Below, piece by piece: positions 43,161 through 55,291 of a DNA stretch of 64,000 nt. Position 1 is the first letter of the stretch; each line of letters starts with the position of its first letter. Where the stretch lies: NCBI GenBank assembly GCA_030068145.1, contig JAPJBO010000581.1, forward strand, positions 1 to 64,000, given 5' to 3'. The translations under genes were made by a program, and so were the position numbers. The DNA comes from Diplonema papillatum (lineage: Eukaryota; Euglenozoa; Diplonemea; Diplonemida; Diplonemidae). The notes below the pieces were generated by a model. It was not told the DNA's origin and did not search any database. It saw nothing but the letters and a program-made list of their open reading frames with translations.

Positions 43161-43927
43161 GAAAAATCTGAAGATTTCCGAAATTTTGCTAAAAATTTGC
43201 TAAGTACACTTCCCTGGCAAAAAGTCCAATGAAATTGTTTGCCCTTAGGGGACTAGTTCCCTAAGGGCACATTTTCATTGGGAAGTACTGGGAAATGCAC
43301 ATAGCAACTTTTTTGCAAATTCTTACCAGGAATTGTAATGCAAAATAGGGACTAGTCCCCTAAGGGCACATTTCACATTGGGACTAGTCCCCTAAGGCAC
43401 TTTTCCCTAAATATTATATCCGTGTTCCATAGGTCCTCAGCTCGACCCCCCAAGACGCACCGAAGGTGCTCAAACAAGTTTGCTTAGAGGGGGAGAGAGA
43501 AAGAGTGCGCAGTTTTGTTGATGACGCGCGACTTTTCCCGACGAAAAGAAGGGAACTCACTGGCCACCATGCCTCCAAGGACTCCTCCGACACAGTGGCT
43601 CCGGCCCGGCAATGCCAGGATGGCGTCAAACTGATCACGTCGGCAAGGACGGGTCCGGCATCAAAAAGGGCACCAGAAAGAAATATGCTTTTGGTCCTGG
43701 CCGAACCCGCTGTTCTTTGCGGCTCGAGCGACGCCGCTGCATAGCGTCCTTCCAACTCCACGACGTCGCTCCCCTCGCAGGCTATGTGTCAGCCATGTTG
43801 ATGCGGGGCAACAATTCTTTTGGAGAGCGGATAAAGAGAAAGAAGGCTAGGTTGGTTTTGTGCGGCGAGGGAACGAGAGGCAAGCGGGCATGTGGGATGC
43901 TAGGGGTGGGGTCTCCGAAGGTGGTGA

Positions 43928-46621
43928 CTAATGTAGTTGATAGTGGTATTGGTGGTGCTGGTGGTGCTGGTGGTGCTGGTGGTGCTGGTGGTGCTGGTGC
44001 TGGTGCTGGGGGTACTGGTATTGCTGGTGGTGGTGGTGGTGGTGGTGGTGGGTGAGATCGTGTTGCAGCTGGTGGTGGTGATGGTGGTGGTGGTGGGTTA
44101 GGTCGTGTTGCAGCTGGTGGTGGTGATGGTGGTGGTGGTGGGTTAGGTCGTGTTGCAGTTGGTGGTGATGGTGATGATGGTGATGGCCGTGCTGGTGCTG
44201 GTGGTGGTGGTGATGATGGTGATGGTGATCATGCTGGCTCTGGTGGTGATGGTGGTGATGATGATGCATGAAGTACTGGCTCGCAAGAGAACCTCCTTCG
44301 AGAGTCGACATGATCGATGAGTACATGTCTTCTTCAGACGCGCCGGCTCGGTTTCTCAACTCGCCTTCGATGTCCGTCTCAGACAACGCCATACTCTTCA
44401 AGGTTTCCTTGTAGAACGCATCGAGTGTCTCCATTCCCTCTTCGGTCTGCAGCAGATTCTTCGACGGGTCGAGGAAGAAAGACTCGGACAGCATTTCACC
44501 GCACGTAGGGCGTGCCTCCGGCGGCCCAAAGCACCGCCTCAGCAAGCTTTTCGCACTCTCGGAGAGGTGGTCCGCTATGAGCGGATGGCGCCCTGTGGCG
44601 CCCGCTGTGGCGATGTAGTAGATCAGCGGGAACCCCGACCGCTCCTCGTCGTGGGTCCACGGCCGCTTGCCCGTCGTCAGCTCGACGATCGTTGCGCCGA
44701 CTGACCAGACATCGGACGCTCGGGACGGGCGGTTCTCCTTGATGGCCTCGGGCGCCATGTAGAACGGGGTTCCCACGAGGTGCCCCGTGGTAGTGGCGGA
44801 TTCTGTACGTGGATTCTTCTTGAGAGAGAAAGCGAGAACCAAGTCAAAGGGTCTAAAGTGTTAGGTCCCAACATCAGATGGGCCCCACGGCCAGGCTAGA
44901 TACGGAGCGGCTCCTGGTAGTCGCCCCCAAGCAGTCCCAGGGCTTCTCCCCATCCAACTGCATCTGTGCTTGTGGACGCTACCGCGCTAACCTTTCCCGA
45001 GAGAGGGAGCGAAAGAGAAGGAAAAACTTCATAAACGAAGTGGTAACGTTATGAACGAACGTAAACCGATCGGCGTGCAGGTGTTGGTCAACTACGAGAG
45101 ACACCAAGACCACAGGAGGAGGAGACAACGGGGGACGGTAGCTGGGTACAGCAGGGTTCCGCAGGGTATATGGCAGGGCTGTGTGGCAGGGTACGTGGCA
45201 GGCATTGTTGTGCGGCAGGGTTGCGTGGCAAGGTTATGGCAGGGGTATGAAGGTTGTGTAGCAGGGTTACGTGGCAGGGTATAGGATGTGGCGGCAAGGT
45301 TATGTGGAAAGGTCATGACGCTTATGTAGCAGGGTTATGTGGCACGGTATGTTCGCCGGGCCCGACTCGGGCGCCCACATCAACATGAAGGCGATGTGGG
45401 CGCTCACAGAGGGAGCCATACAGCTGTGCTCGACGGGGGGGCGCGCTGGCACTGCGTTTACAACGCGTGGCTGAGGGGTTCTCCTTCTGCTTCGCGTTTT
45501 GTCACGGGCTCTTCGTGCGGCACAACGCCAAAAAAACTGCTTCGGGGCTGCTAGGCGGGCCCCTACACGGGAGAATGTTGTATGGTGGAATGCATAGGCA
45601 GTACTGTCGGCCTTCCATGCATGTTGATGATAACATCAAGTCTTCTGAAGAGTGCAGTTAGTTTCGACGAGCAGGGTGAGTCAGCTGCTTGATCCCGGTG
45701 GCCGCATTTGCGGCCGTTGGATGAAAAGCTCGCTTGAGAGCCCGAGATTCTAAAGTATCTCTAGGCTTAGCCTCCGCCGGGTAGCCCAAAAACAACAGGA
45801 CTGCTGCCGCTATCACTCAGAATGGCGACAGGGTTCGGTGCAGGAGGAGAGTTCGACTAACTAAAAAGCAAGCACAAACCAGCGAGTTCCTTGCAGCAAC
45901 CGAAATCAGCGACCTTCACGTTTCCCTGCGTGTCGACGAGAAGGTTGGCCGGCTTGATGTCACGGTGGAGAACGTCGTGATCGTGCAAGTGCTGCAGGCC
46001 TGCCACTGCGCCTCTCATTAGCTTTCTTACGAGCAACTCGTGAAGACGCCCCCGTTGGTTCTGGAGGAGGTTGAAGACAGAACCCCCGGCAACGTATTCG
46101 AGGTACAGATGCGCGACGGCACCCAAGCGTGAGCAGGGGTTCTTGTATGTGATGACGCACCCTCTGATCTCGACGACGTTGGGGTGCTTCAGCTTCTTGA
46201 GGAGCTCGAACTCGACGAGGAGCATGTCCGCGGACTGCACGTTCTCGTACGGGATCTCCTTGATGGCCAGCTGCTCGCCGGTGGCGTTGTGGATGCCGAG
46301 GTACACGACACCGAACCCGCCGCGGCCGATCTCCTGGCGCTTGGTGACGGAGCAGGGGTTGAATGCGGTAAGCAGCGGGTCATTGCCGGTCGCCGGAGGG
46401 CGGGGCAAGGCCTGCGGCTGGCGTATAGGGTAACTGTCCGACACTCTACTCGCAGTCGTGCGGGTCGCGCTGCTGCTTCCGATGGATCGGTCGGTTGACG
46501 TTGATTGAGTCGAGATCGAGCTCGCCGGAGTCCCGCCGTTGCTCGACTTCTCGGATCCCAGCACTTTAGACGTGAAACGCTTCCACAGCGACGTCGATCC
46601 CGAGGGCGCGACGGCCGTCAT
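43928..46621 (-). CDS. STE11/MAP3K-like Ser/Thr protein kinase with histidine-rich tail (copy B)
   Basis: Proposed CDS complement(join(43928..44802, 45880..46621)), 538 aa. The start at 46621 aligns with copy A. The kinase domain is complete: GRGGFGVV at 99-106, K121, HRD 219-221 in HRDIKPANLL, DFG 239-241, and GTPFYMAPE. The 1077-bp intron (donor GCTG|GTTTGT, acceptor GTACAG|AATCC, phase 1) sits at codon 248, the same place as in copy A. After the kinase comes the shared ASEEDMYSSIMSTLEGG motif, then a tail of His runs including three tandem units of HHHHHHHHQLQHDLT, ending in HQHHQ repeats. The intron contains a degenerate GTGGCAGGGTTAC minisatellite (about 45150-45350). The exons are far closer to copy A than the introns, so the pair is a duplication whose introns have drifted or been invaded by repeats. 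MAPK cascade role inferred. Confidence 0.9.
44050..44190. repeat. 45-bp coding minisatellite in the kinase B tail
   Basis: Three tandem units encode His8-QLQHDLT. The unit is built from CAC/CAT triplets and keeps frame, so copy number can change without a frameshift. Confidence 0.85.
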
Positions 46622-46889
46622 TTTCTTCGGCGGATCTCTTTGTTTTCCCTCTTGGGCTTCTTTTGTTCTTTTGTTTGCGGGTCCTTCTGGGAGCATGGTT
46701 TTTTTTAGAGGTTTGAGAGACTTCGGCGGGGGGTGTGGGGAGGTCTGGTTCAGTCGCAAATCGGTTGCGACAACGGGGACACCGAGACGGAAGACCAGGA
46801 GTATTCTCCAGGGGGGCGGGGTGCTACCGCAGGCCTACAAACACGAAACCGTCTGAAAGTCCCGGAAAGCTTGCTTTAGATCGGTGCTC

Positions 46890-47052
46890 TACATGGCCAC
46901 CAATCGGGGTTTTTCAATTTTAAAATTTGGAACAAAAACTGCGGTAATTTTTGAGGAAGTTGAGCAAAAAAAAAAAATTTCAAAAAAAGATTTTGGGGGG
47001 CATCGGCCCCGCGGCAGCGTTTTAAAAAAACACAAGGTTTTGACCCTGCATG
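46890..47052. mobile_element. MITE-A, 5'-truncated copy
   Basis: Matches the interior and right end of 31539-31747 (CATCGGCCCCGCGGCAGCG, then GACCCTGCATG) but lacks the first about 35 bp. Confidence 0.8.
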
Positions 47053-47216
47053 GTAGAAAGATTCTGCAAAAACTTCATGACCAGTACTAGTCGCGAGCTA
47101 CACCCACACGGGTTCTCCTACGCCCCAGGTACCAGGCCGAAGGAATTCCTCCGGGGCATTTTTCAGCACCTTTTTTTTTGAGGAATTCCTCCGGGGTTTT
47201 CCTTAGCGGGAGCACT

Positions 47217-47274
47217 GCGGGCCATCGGCCCCGCGGCAGCGTTTTAAAAAGACACAAGGTTTTGACCCTGCATG
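47217..47274. mobile_element. MITE-A, right-end fragment
   Basis: Only the last 58 bp remain, from GGCCATCGGCCCCGCGG to GACCCTGCATG. Confidence 0.8.
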
Positions 47275-48010
47275 GTATCAGTTTGAAGGCTTCCGGGGTT
47301 TGCAGATTAGACCGTTACTGTGGGGTGGTTTTGGGCGGTGTTTCGGTGCCGTTTTCGCCGATGTACGATCCACATTTGGACATTTGCATTTTCATTGGCA
47401 CATGACCGATTCATTTTGCATTCCCTCCATGTCTTTCGAGCACGTGGTATGTCATTCATACTCATTCTAATCGGCATCCCTCTTCTTGAATCGCGAACGA
47501 TTCTTTCCGTGGAATGTTAACACCGCCATTTGAGATTATCGAGGCGAGGTCATGCCAGATTAGTTAGCTATGTCACTAGAGCGGAGTGCTGCTCCGATTC
47601 ACTGTCAGTCCAAATTTGGGAAGGCCGCCGAGAAAAAAGAAGAAAGAAAATGGCACCACAGGTAGCCAAGTGCAATTCGAGGGCCTCTCAGGGTCCAGCC
47701 TGGTCGTGAAGATACGTCGCGTCGCGCAGTATTGAGCCCTTTCCTGGGCTGCAGGTCTTTTTGAAGAACACGGCGTATCGAATGGGTCGGGGGGTGTGAG
47801 GCAGCTTCTGTTCGCACTGTGCCTTCTCGACAGGTGGTGAGGAGGTGGCAAGCTAGCTTGGACGTCTGCGCATACTGAACAAACCCGTTTCTTCGGGCCT
47901 ACGCGAGCCGGGAGACTGGTGTACCATACCGTTTTTTTTCCGGCTCGCTACGCGAGCCAGGAAATTGCTTATTTGCATTTGAAGAACACTGGGTGGAGTG
48001 GGAGATGACC

Positions 48011-48960
48011 ACTAAATTAGAGGGCCACACACCCTGATACACCCATTTAAGTGTAACTCCACTAAATTAGAGGGCCACACACCATGATACACCCATTTAA
48101 GTGTAACTCCACTAAATTAGAGGGCCACACACCATGATACACCCATTTAAGTGTAACTCCACTAAATTAGAGGGCCACACACCATGATACACCCATTTAA
48201 GTGTAACTCCACTAAATTAGAGGGCCACACACCATGATACACCCATTTAAGTGTAACTCCACTAAATTAGAGGGCCACACACCATGATACACCCATTTAA
48301 GTGTAACTCCACTAAATTAGAGGGCCACACACCATGATACACCCATTTAAGTGTAACTCCACTAAATTAGAGGGCCACACACCATGATACACCCATTTAA
48401 GTGTAACTCCACTAAATTAGAGGGCCACACACCATGATACACCCATTTAAGTGTAACTCCACTAAATTAGAGGGCCACACACCATGATACACCCATTTAA
48501 GTGTAACTCCACTAAATTAGAGGGCCACACACCATGATACACCCATTTAAGTGTAACTCCACTAAATTAGAGGGCCACACACCATGATACACCCATTTAA
48601 GTGTAACTCCACTAAATTAGAGGGCCACACACCATGATACACCCATTTAAGTGTAACTCCACTAAATTAGAGGGCCACACACCATGATACACCCATTTAA
48701 GTGTAACTCCACTAAATTAGAGGGCCACACACCATGATACACCCATTTAAGTGTAACTCCACTAAATTAGAGGGCCACACACCATGATACACCCATTTAA
48801 GTGTAACTCCACTAAATTAGAGGGCCACACACCATGATACACCCATTTAAGTGTAACTCCACTAAATTAGAGGGCCACACACCCTGATACACCCATTTAA
48901 GTGTAACTCCACTAAATTAGAGGGCCACACACCCTGATACACCCATTTAAGTGTAACTCC
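48011..48960. repeat. 50-bp satellite, exactly 19 tandem copies
   Basis: The unit begins ACTAAATTAGAGGGCCACAC and ends with CATTTAAGTGTAACTCC. Units 2-17 appear identical and carry ACCATGATAC; units 1, 18 and 19 carry ACCCTGATAC. There are no spacers, so it is not a CRISPR. Stops in all frames exclude a coding role. Confidence 0.97.
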
Positions 48961-49137
48961 ATTCTATACTTTACTGAAAGACAAGGTGCCGCGGTACCGG
49001 GGATTCCGGTCGGCAGTCCTGCTGTTGCTTACCACCGCGAGGGGGTTGAGGCCGGAGAGGAGGAGACATGCAACACTGGCAGGTGAGCCCCTAAGTGCAG
49101 AAACCGCTGAAAACCAGTGGAAACACAAAAAGCTGCT

Positions 49138-49385
49138 ATCGGTCCAAATTTGGAAAATGGACCAAGCTAATGCCCTGATTGTTAACCAGGGCATTAGCTT
49201 CCCATTCCAAATTCCGTCAGCTGACGGAATTTGGAAATCCGGGCGGCTCAAAAAATAATGAAAAAAAATTGCAAAAAAACGACCTTCGATGAAAAAAGTC
49301 GTGGGGGTCCGGTGGAGACGTGGGTTAGGCCAGCTGTGCCAGCTGGCTGGCGGTCAGGGGCTGGCCATCGGTGGGTCGCCGCTGG
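49138..49385. mobile_element. two abutting ends of a CAGGG-TIR (hAT-like) MITE family
   Basis: AAGCTAATGCCCTG ends at 49177; nine bases later CAGGGCATTAGCTT begins at 49187. The second part matches 55683-55900 and includes a perfect 28-bp palindrome at 49207-49234 centred on GTCAGCTGAC. The first part matches 57062-57110 in reverse. No full-length element is present. Confidence 0.7.
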
Positions 49386-49914
49386 GCAAACAGTCGGGGA
49401 CCTTAAAGGACCCACTTTTGCCGAAAAAGCGGTCAGGTTACGGGCAAGCCACCACCACCCCCCGCCCCAGTCAAGAGCGCGAATGATAAACGGGATTACC
49501 GCTGCCGCGGTGGCGCTCAGCTGAGGATGGGTGGGGAACACGTCCAGACCCATGCCCAGCACCTTATTGCAAGCTCCCAGGGAAAACTGGGGGAAAACGG
49601 GAAGGCTGCAAAGACAGGCGCTTCGGTTTGCCTGTGCATGCCGTTGACTGTTTTCCACGTTCAGGTTAGAAACACTGCCAAGCCCTGCACCCCGTGGTGT
49701 CTACGAAGACTTTGACGCGTCAAATTGTGGTCTCATCTGGTGCGCAATGCACTTCTCTCTGCACACCTCCATCATATTGCAATGCACCTGACCTGTTGGA
49801 ACACAATATTGTTGTGTTCGTTAGGACGCGCACAGTGAAGTCTGAGTGAAGGGGGGAAAAAGCTGAGAAGACAGACGGTGGCAGGGAATGAATATTTCGT
49901 GAAGGAGGCGAGAA

Positions 49915-49960
<46 letters not shown>

Positions 49961-52900
49961 AGAGGGGGGAAAGAGCCCCAAACCCAAGACACTGTTTATG
50001 TTGATACAGGGGACGCTTTTTCTGCTGTTCGCGTGAGGATGGACATCTAGCTCGCACAGGGCAGGGTCTTCATTGAAGGAGAGACTGGCGTTCTCCGTGT
50101 TGATGCTGACATCCTGCGTCTACGTCGATGCTCAGTGTTGTGGCCCACACTGAGCGATAGTCGCATCCTCATCGTGTCCAGCCAGTTTCACTACTGGTAC
50201 TAATGCCCGTTGACTTGCCTGCGCTCTTTTGCTGGTTTTAGCGGCCAGTAGGAAGGCCGACCGAAATGGAGGTATTGGGCATGCAGAAATTCCTTCTCGT
50301 GCTTAGCGTGCGCAGGGTACAGCAGGTGTACTTTTCCGAGCCGCAAAAGCGCGAAGCCCGTGTAAGCGGGGATGGTGTCACTCGCTGTGCCTTCCTTGCT
50401 GTGAATCAGCATTTTTTCAGCTGAAACACTCCAGTACTGGGACTCCTACCAAGTCGAGTCCTAGAACAACTCTCGCAACGTCCAGATTTGGCCAGCGAAA
50501 TCCCTGACTACCGGAAACTCCGTGTAGCTGGTTGTCATTCCAGGAGGCTTGAGGGTGCGAGGTGCCACTTGGGGAGTCGTTTTCGAAGGGTTTCGTTGCG
50601 TCTTCTTAGAATAGTTTCGTGGAAGATGGAAAGAGAAAAACGGTTCTTTCTTGCGTGCCACGCCAGCAGCCCCTCGGCTGGAGAGGAGCCGCCTACGAGT
50701 CGACTCGCGCTGGCGCTTGAAAAACACGGTCTACGCCGGGACTGGGCTTTGTGTTGCCTCGTCGCCAAGTTTTCTGACACCAGGAGATTGTATCGTGTCA
50801 AGCCCACATTGAGGCGTTGACCATTCCAGTCTGCAGCTGCGGCAGGACCGAAGGAGGGTGGCACCCGGTCGCGGTGCAATCCGTGATCATCCCATAAAGA
50901 AAAGCCTCAAATGATGGCACGAGGGGGGAAGAGAACCTGCGATGACCTGAAATATCCAGAACGTATGCAAATAGAGAAAGAGGGCGCAAAAGAGAAAGCG
51001 AGGCCCGAGAAGACACGAAGGAGAAGAAAACGGGCAATTGGCAAGCGATGGGGTTACAAACAAGATGTCATGCCGGGTGGCAGAGTGTTCAGCCGAGCCG
51101 TGATCGTAGGGTCATGGATTCTCTAATCAACGATCGGCTTTTTCCTTGTTCTTTGATAAACCCAGGTTGCCAAGCCTTGATCGGCCCTTGATAAGAAGAG
51201 TCTTACGGTTGCCCCTGTGTCAGTTAGGAAACGGTATATTCGCGGTACTGCTCATGCCCGCCAGTCAGGTGTCGGAGGCTGAGAGAACTGTAATTCGCAA
51301 GACTTCGCTTGGACGTCTCTTTCACTTTTTTTGTGGGGTCGACGGTTTACGTCGTTCTTTTTTTCCTGTGAACGCCGGCACGAAACCCTGATTCCGGTTG
51401 GGCTGCACGGCCGAGCTGTAGTTGCCTGAGCGGATCCACATTGGCATGCCAATGAGCACCGTACTGAGCCAGATCTTTCGTTACGCGACACCGGAAGGGT
51501 CACTTCTGCCGCCGATCTGGATATGTTGGTTGTGTTCTGAAGATTCCTTATAACTGCACCCCAGCCCAGCTCAACCCTTCCCAACAACAGCTATTCTTCT
51601 GCTTGGCTGGCAGTATGAGTCTAGGCTAAAAAGGTCTAAGAAGGTAAAAAGAAGTGCGGGTTCCGTTTGTGGTGTCAAGAATGATGAGCATTCGCACCGA
51701 GCCCCGTGGAAAGGGGAGGTAGCATCATCAACCTATACCCTGCTTCGTGGCACGTCCTGGAGTTGCCCTAAATCTGGCTGCTCCAAAATCGGGAGAGACG
51801 AAAAAGAAGGAAACTCCCTCCTCGCGTATAATTTACATTCCGTATATGATTTGCAATCAGGCTGAACCTCCAATTTCAGACAGCGGTCAGGAGTGGAAAG
51901 AACTGCGTAGTTTTGGTTGGGAGCAACCGTACTTCGAAAAACAATCAGGGGGTCGACCCACAATGGTGAATATAGAAGTTTGATAGAAGTTGTATGGAGT
52001 AGGGGGTGTCATTTTTATTGTTTTAATGATGGTGCACAACGCTGACGTTTTCTTGAGCCAAACTCCCGTTTTCTGCGCGCAAGCCCAACTGCGGTTGTGG
52101 TTCGCGCTGCACAGGGCCCTTTGGACCCATTTCGGGCAGGGTAAAGACACTGGCCTTGTCAACACCCCCAGTACTTTCTGACCACCTGTGATGTCCATCT
52201 TGGCAAGAGACCAATGTTCTAGCGACCTTGCGTTCCTTGAGCAGATGCACTGGATGGCTCGTCTCGGCCTTTCCCTGTCACCAGCTCACAAGGGTGTTGT
52301 CTTGGCCGGCTGGCTGGACTGACTGGGCGCCTGGCTGGCAGCTACAGCTGGGCGACGGCTGGGCGACAGGCTTCGTATTGCTACACTGCCGCGCCAGAAC
52401 GACGGGACACTGGCGTTGCTGACGTGGTCACCGTATTTCAAAACAGCCGCCATGCACTGCTCGGGAGCGCTCAGTGCTATCTGGAGGACTAGAGTGACGA
52501 TTTCCGCTGCCATCCCTGTTCCAGCATAACTTTGTGCAGTTCCGGGCCGTCGTTCACGATCATCCTGAACGTAAATGACGTGAAGTGTTGTGTGCAGGTT
52601 TGTTCCTTCGCGCGTTCCCTGGTTCATCCATATAACCCCTCCGGGCTCTCGACTTTTCCCTATTTATTTGGTCGAAATCCTAGCATAATACTTCGGCCCC
52701 TCCTTAGCGGTCTCGAGGTCCTTCAGAGGGTGCATTTGAAGCTTGTGTGACATTTCTTGCAACTGAGCTCTTCGCATTTGAGAATTTTCCGTCTGGCAAA
52801 CACACGGTGGCCCTCAGGACAGGATGTCTGTCGAGCCTGTCCTGAGCTTCTGGATTAAGCAAGGGCCTTTTGCCCTTCCCCGGCCACCCGACCAGCATTT

Positions 52901-55291
52901 TCGCTAAAGGCCCGATTGGCCCGCTGGTATCAGGCTCACTAGCATCCCACCACCAAGATGCGATAGTGCGTTGTATTCCTTGTACGCCCGAGGTTTTGCG
53001 GCTGTCAGCAGGCTCCTGAAGAATATCTCTGCAACTGCATCCGACTTCTTGAATCGCGAAACGTTGCATGATCTTCTTCTCATTGTATTCCATGTCAGCG
53101 AGCTGTTGCAAAACCATGCGGTGAAATATCAGCTGGCTTTGTCGGAACCTCGCTAAAGAATGCGTGTGGCATTGTTCTCGCCGCAGTTGTGGTCGGCACT
53201 CTGGCCGCATTTGCAACTTCCAGAGGGTGTCGAGAGGCAGATGGGTCCTGCTCCGCCGAAAGGCACGCTGTGTAGCATCCGAAGCAGACACTTCTGGGGG
53301 GTGACCGATCTTTCCAATCCGTGTCTTCTCGGGAGCAACATGCACATATCACACGCACTCCCGGTATGATCGAAATACAATTATATCGGGTTGAACGCGT
53401 CCAAGGGGGGTCATCTTTTTTTCTAAACCCCCGGGAACAGAGAGACCGGGGACACCTGCGCTCATAGCATCAAAGATTGGTCGATTTAGTGAAACCTTTG
53501 GTGACTGCACGCGCTGCCATAGGGTGGTCATTTTGATATATCAAAATGAAAAGGGACACACCCTCCCTGAATATAGAAGTTTGATAAAACTTGTTTAGAC
53601 TCCTAGTGGGTAACACCAGCTGCAGCTCCTTTTTAAGGCGAAGCTTCAGTACGGTTGCACTTACTTCGGTCGTAGTGAATTTATAAATTATACCGCGAGG
53701 GGGGGCGTAAGGAGAAAGAAATGCGTAGTTTTGTTGAAAATCAGATACGGAAACGAGGTGTCTTGATTGCTACTCAACACGAACTTGGCGAAGAATCGCC
53801 TGAAAAGGGCCCCTCCACATCCTCCCCCTCAACGACCGCAAGTGGCAGACTAGCGCCTTGTTTCCTTTTGGCGAGTTTTCTCTACCATCGGGTGTTGCTC
53901 GGGTTGTACCTTTCTGTTTCCGCCATACTTTTGCGGCCATGCGTCTGCGTCACTTGGATCACTTCGATAAGTCACCAGACGGTCCCGTTTCCTTTCCTGG
54001 GCGGGAAAACGTTGTGATGCAAAAACTTTTACTCTAAAAAAACAAAAGACAAATGAGGGAAGGAAGAAATGCGTGGTTTTGTTTCGTGAAACAAAAAGGG
54101 TAAGACCGCGGCAGTAGGTTTAGCTTAGCGCTTGAGGGGAAGGAGTCGAATCTTAAGGGTGAAAAATCGCTTGAAACCGGGATATTGGAACATCTTCGAA
54201 ACGCAGTACGTTAGGAGGGGTATCGGTGACTAACTTGTGTTGGTGCGCTTTCGGTTTTGGGTCACTATCTGCGTACCCTGTCTACGATTGGCCCTTGTTA
54301 GCATGCGGATAGCTCTTAACGACAGTTTCTGTGGAACGCAGACACAGGACACTGCCGGTCGTGTCAGATGCAGCTGGTTGACGAGAAGCCTTCCCCCTGA
54401 TTCCGCATTTTTCTAGCGTCATTTGTTTTTCATTAGTGTACAAGTTCGCTCAGGGACCCGGGGTTTTAAAGTCTCGGGTGACCGGTGTCGAACAGGTTCC
54501 TTTAAGGTGTCGTAGTGCGCGTATCGTATCTGCGATTGCGGCAGTATACGTGTGCTTTGTGGGTATGTGTCTTTGTTGCCTAATACCGACCATTCGACTC
54601 ATTTTAGAGCGCGCTCTCATTTCGTATGTGTCTTTGTCTTTTCCGGGGTGCTTGCGGCCGACACCGAGTTTTTATGAAGTCTTTGCCGCTACTGACACGG
54701 CGACTTGCAGCGTGGAAACAAGCGCCAGCGGCGATGGCCAGCTGCAGCACCTCGCCATCGTGCTGCTATGAGTGTTAAGACTGTTTATGTGTCGGTCTTC
54801 ATACTTTTAGGACGAGACCCCTCATTTCGCGATGCACCGATGTACAACAATTCACCGGTACATCCCTAGGAGAGCCCAGCAACGGCCGTCCCGCAAGGGA
54901 TCATCCGCGACGAACAACCTGATGAAGAATATAGTCGAACATTGCCTCCAGTGTTGTCGCTGGTTTCGGCTCCGGGCCTAATTAGTTGGGCGCACTCGAC
55001 GAGGGGTCAAAAGCTTGAGAAGAAAAGCATTCCCGTTGGCTGTCTGAAGGAACCTCGGTCAACAGCTGCTTCATATTCCTCGCTGAGACCTGTGCCTGCG
55101 AAGACGATGCGGCGGTTCATTTACTGTTCCCTGTCTCGTCCCCGTAATACCCTGAAGGGTTTTTGTGTTGCTGCCAAGGTGCCGGTGAGTACACACCAGG
55201 GAGAAATACTCGACGAAGCTGCTTTGACTCCGAATGGAAGGGAGGAATGTAGAGGAAGGGCGCAAAATACAATACAAACACAATCGGATTA

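Larger units (their letters stand above)
41697..43410. mobile_element. 1.7-kb TIR element with mirrored repeat arrays and an OTU remnant
   Basis: Ends of about 64 bp are inverted copies: TTAGGG at 41697, then GTGCCTTAGGGGACTAGTCC, then AATGYGAAATGTGCCCTTAG. Inside each end lies an array of a roughly 27-bp unit (GGAAAAATCGGCAAAAATGG plus CCAAAATCT) in opposite orientations. The core carries a peptidase remnant. A candidate imperfect target repeat is AAACATT/AAATATT. OTU proteases are known cargo of Mutator-like and some other plant elements, so a MULE-like class is possible. No transposase is present. Confidence 0.82.
46622..48010. other. intergenic with MITE-A remnants, no supported gene
   Basis: Includes the kinase B upstream region, two MITE-A fragments, a duplicated GAGGAATTCCTCCGGGG motif (about 47140 and 47182), and a hairpin GGCTCGCTACGCGAGCC near 47943. 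Confidence 0.5.

Noticed and set aside
41752-43232. Several Phe/Pro/Asp- or Lys/Asn/Gly-rich frames on both strands
   Set aside because: All are translations of the subterminal arrays of the OTU element. Only the part outside the arrays (42376-42780) resembles a protein family.
48011-48960. Possible CRISPR array
   Set aside because: The 50-bp units abut with no spacers and the genome is eukaryotic; this is a tandem satellite.
52704-53345. 213-codon minus frame as a gene
   Set aside because: No motif, no signal peptide, unconvincing composition, and another frame in the region looks equally good.
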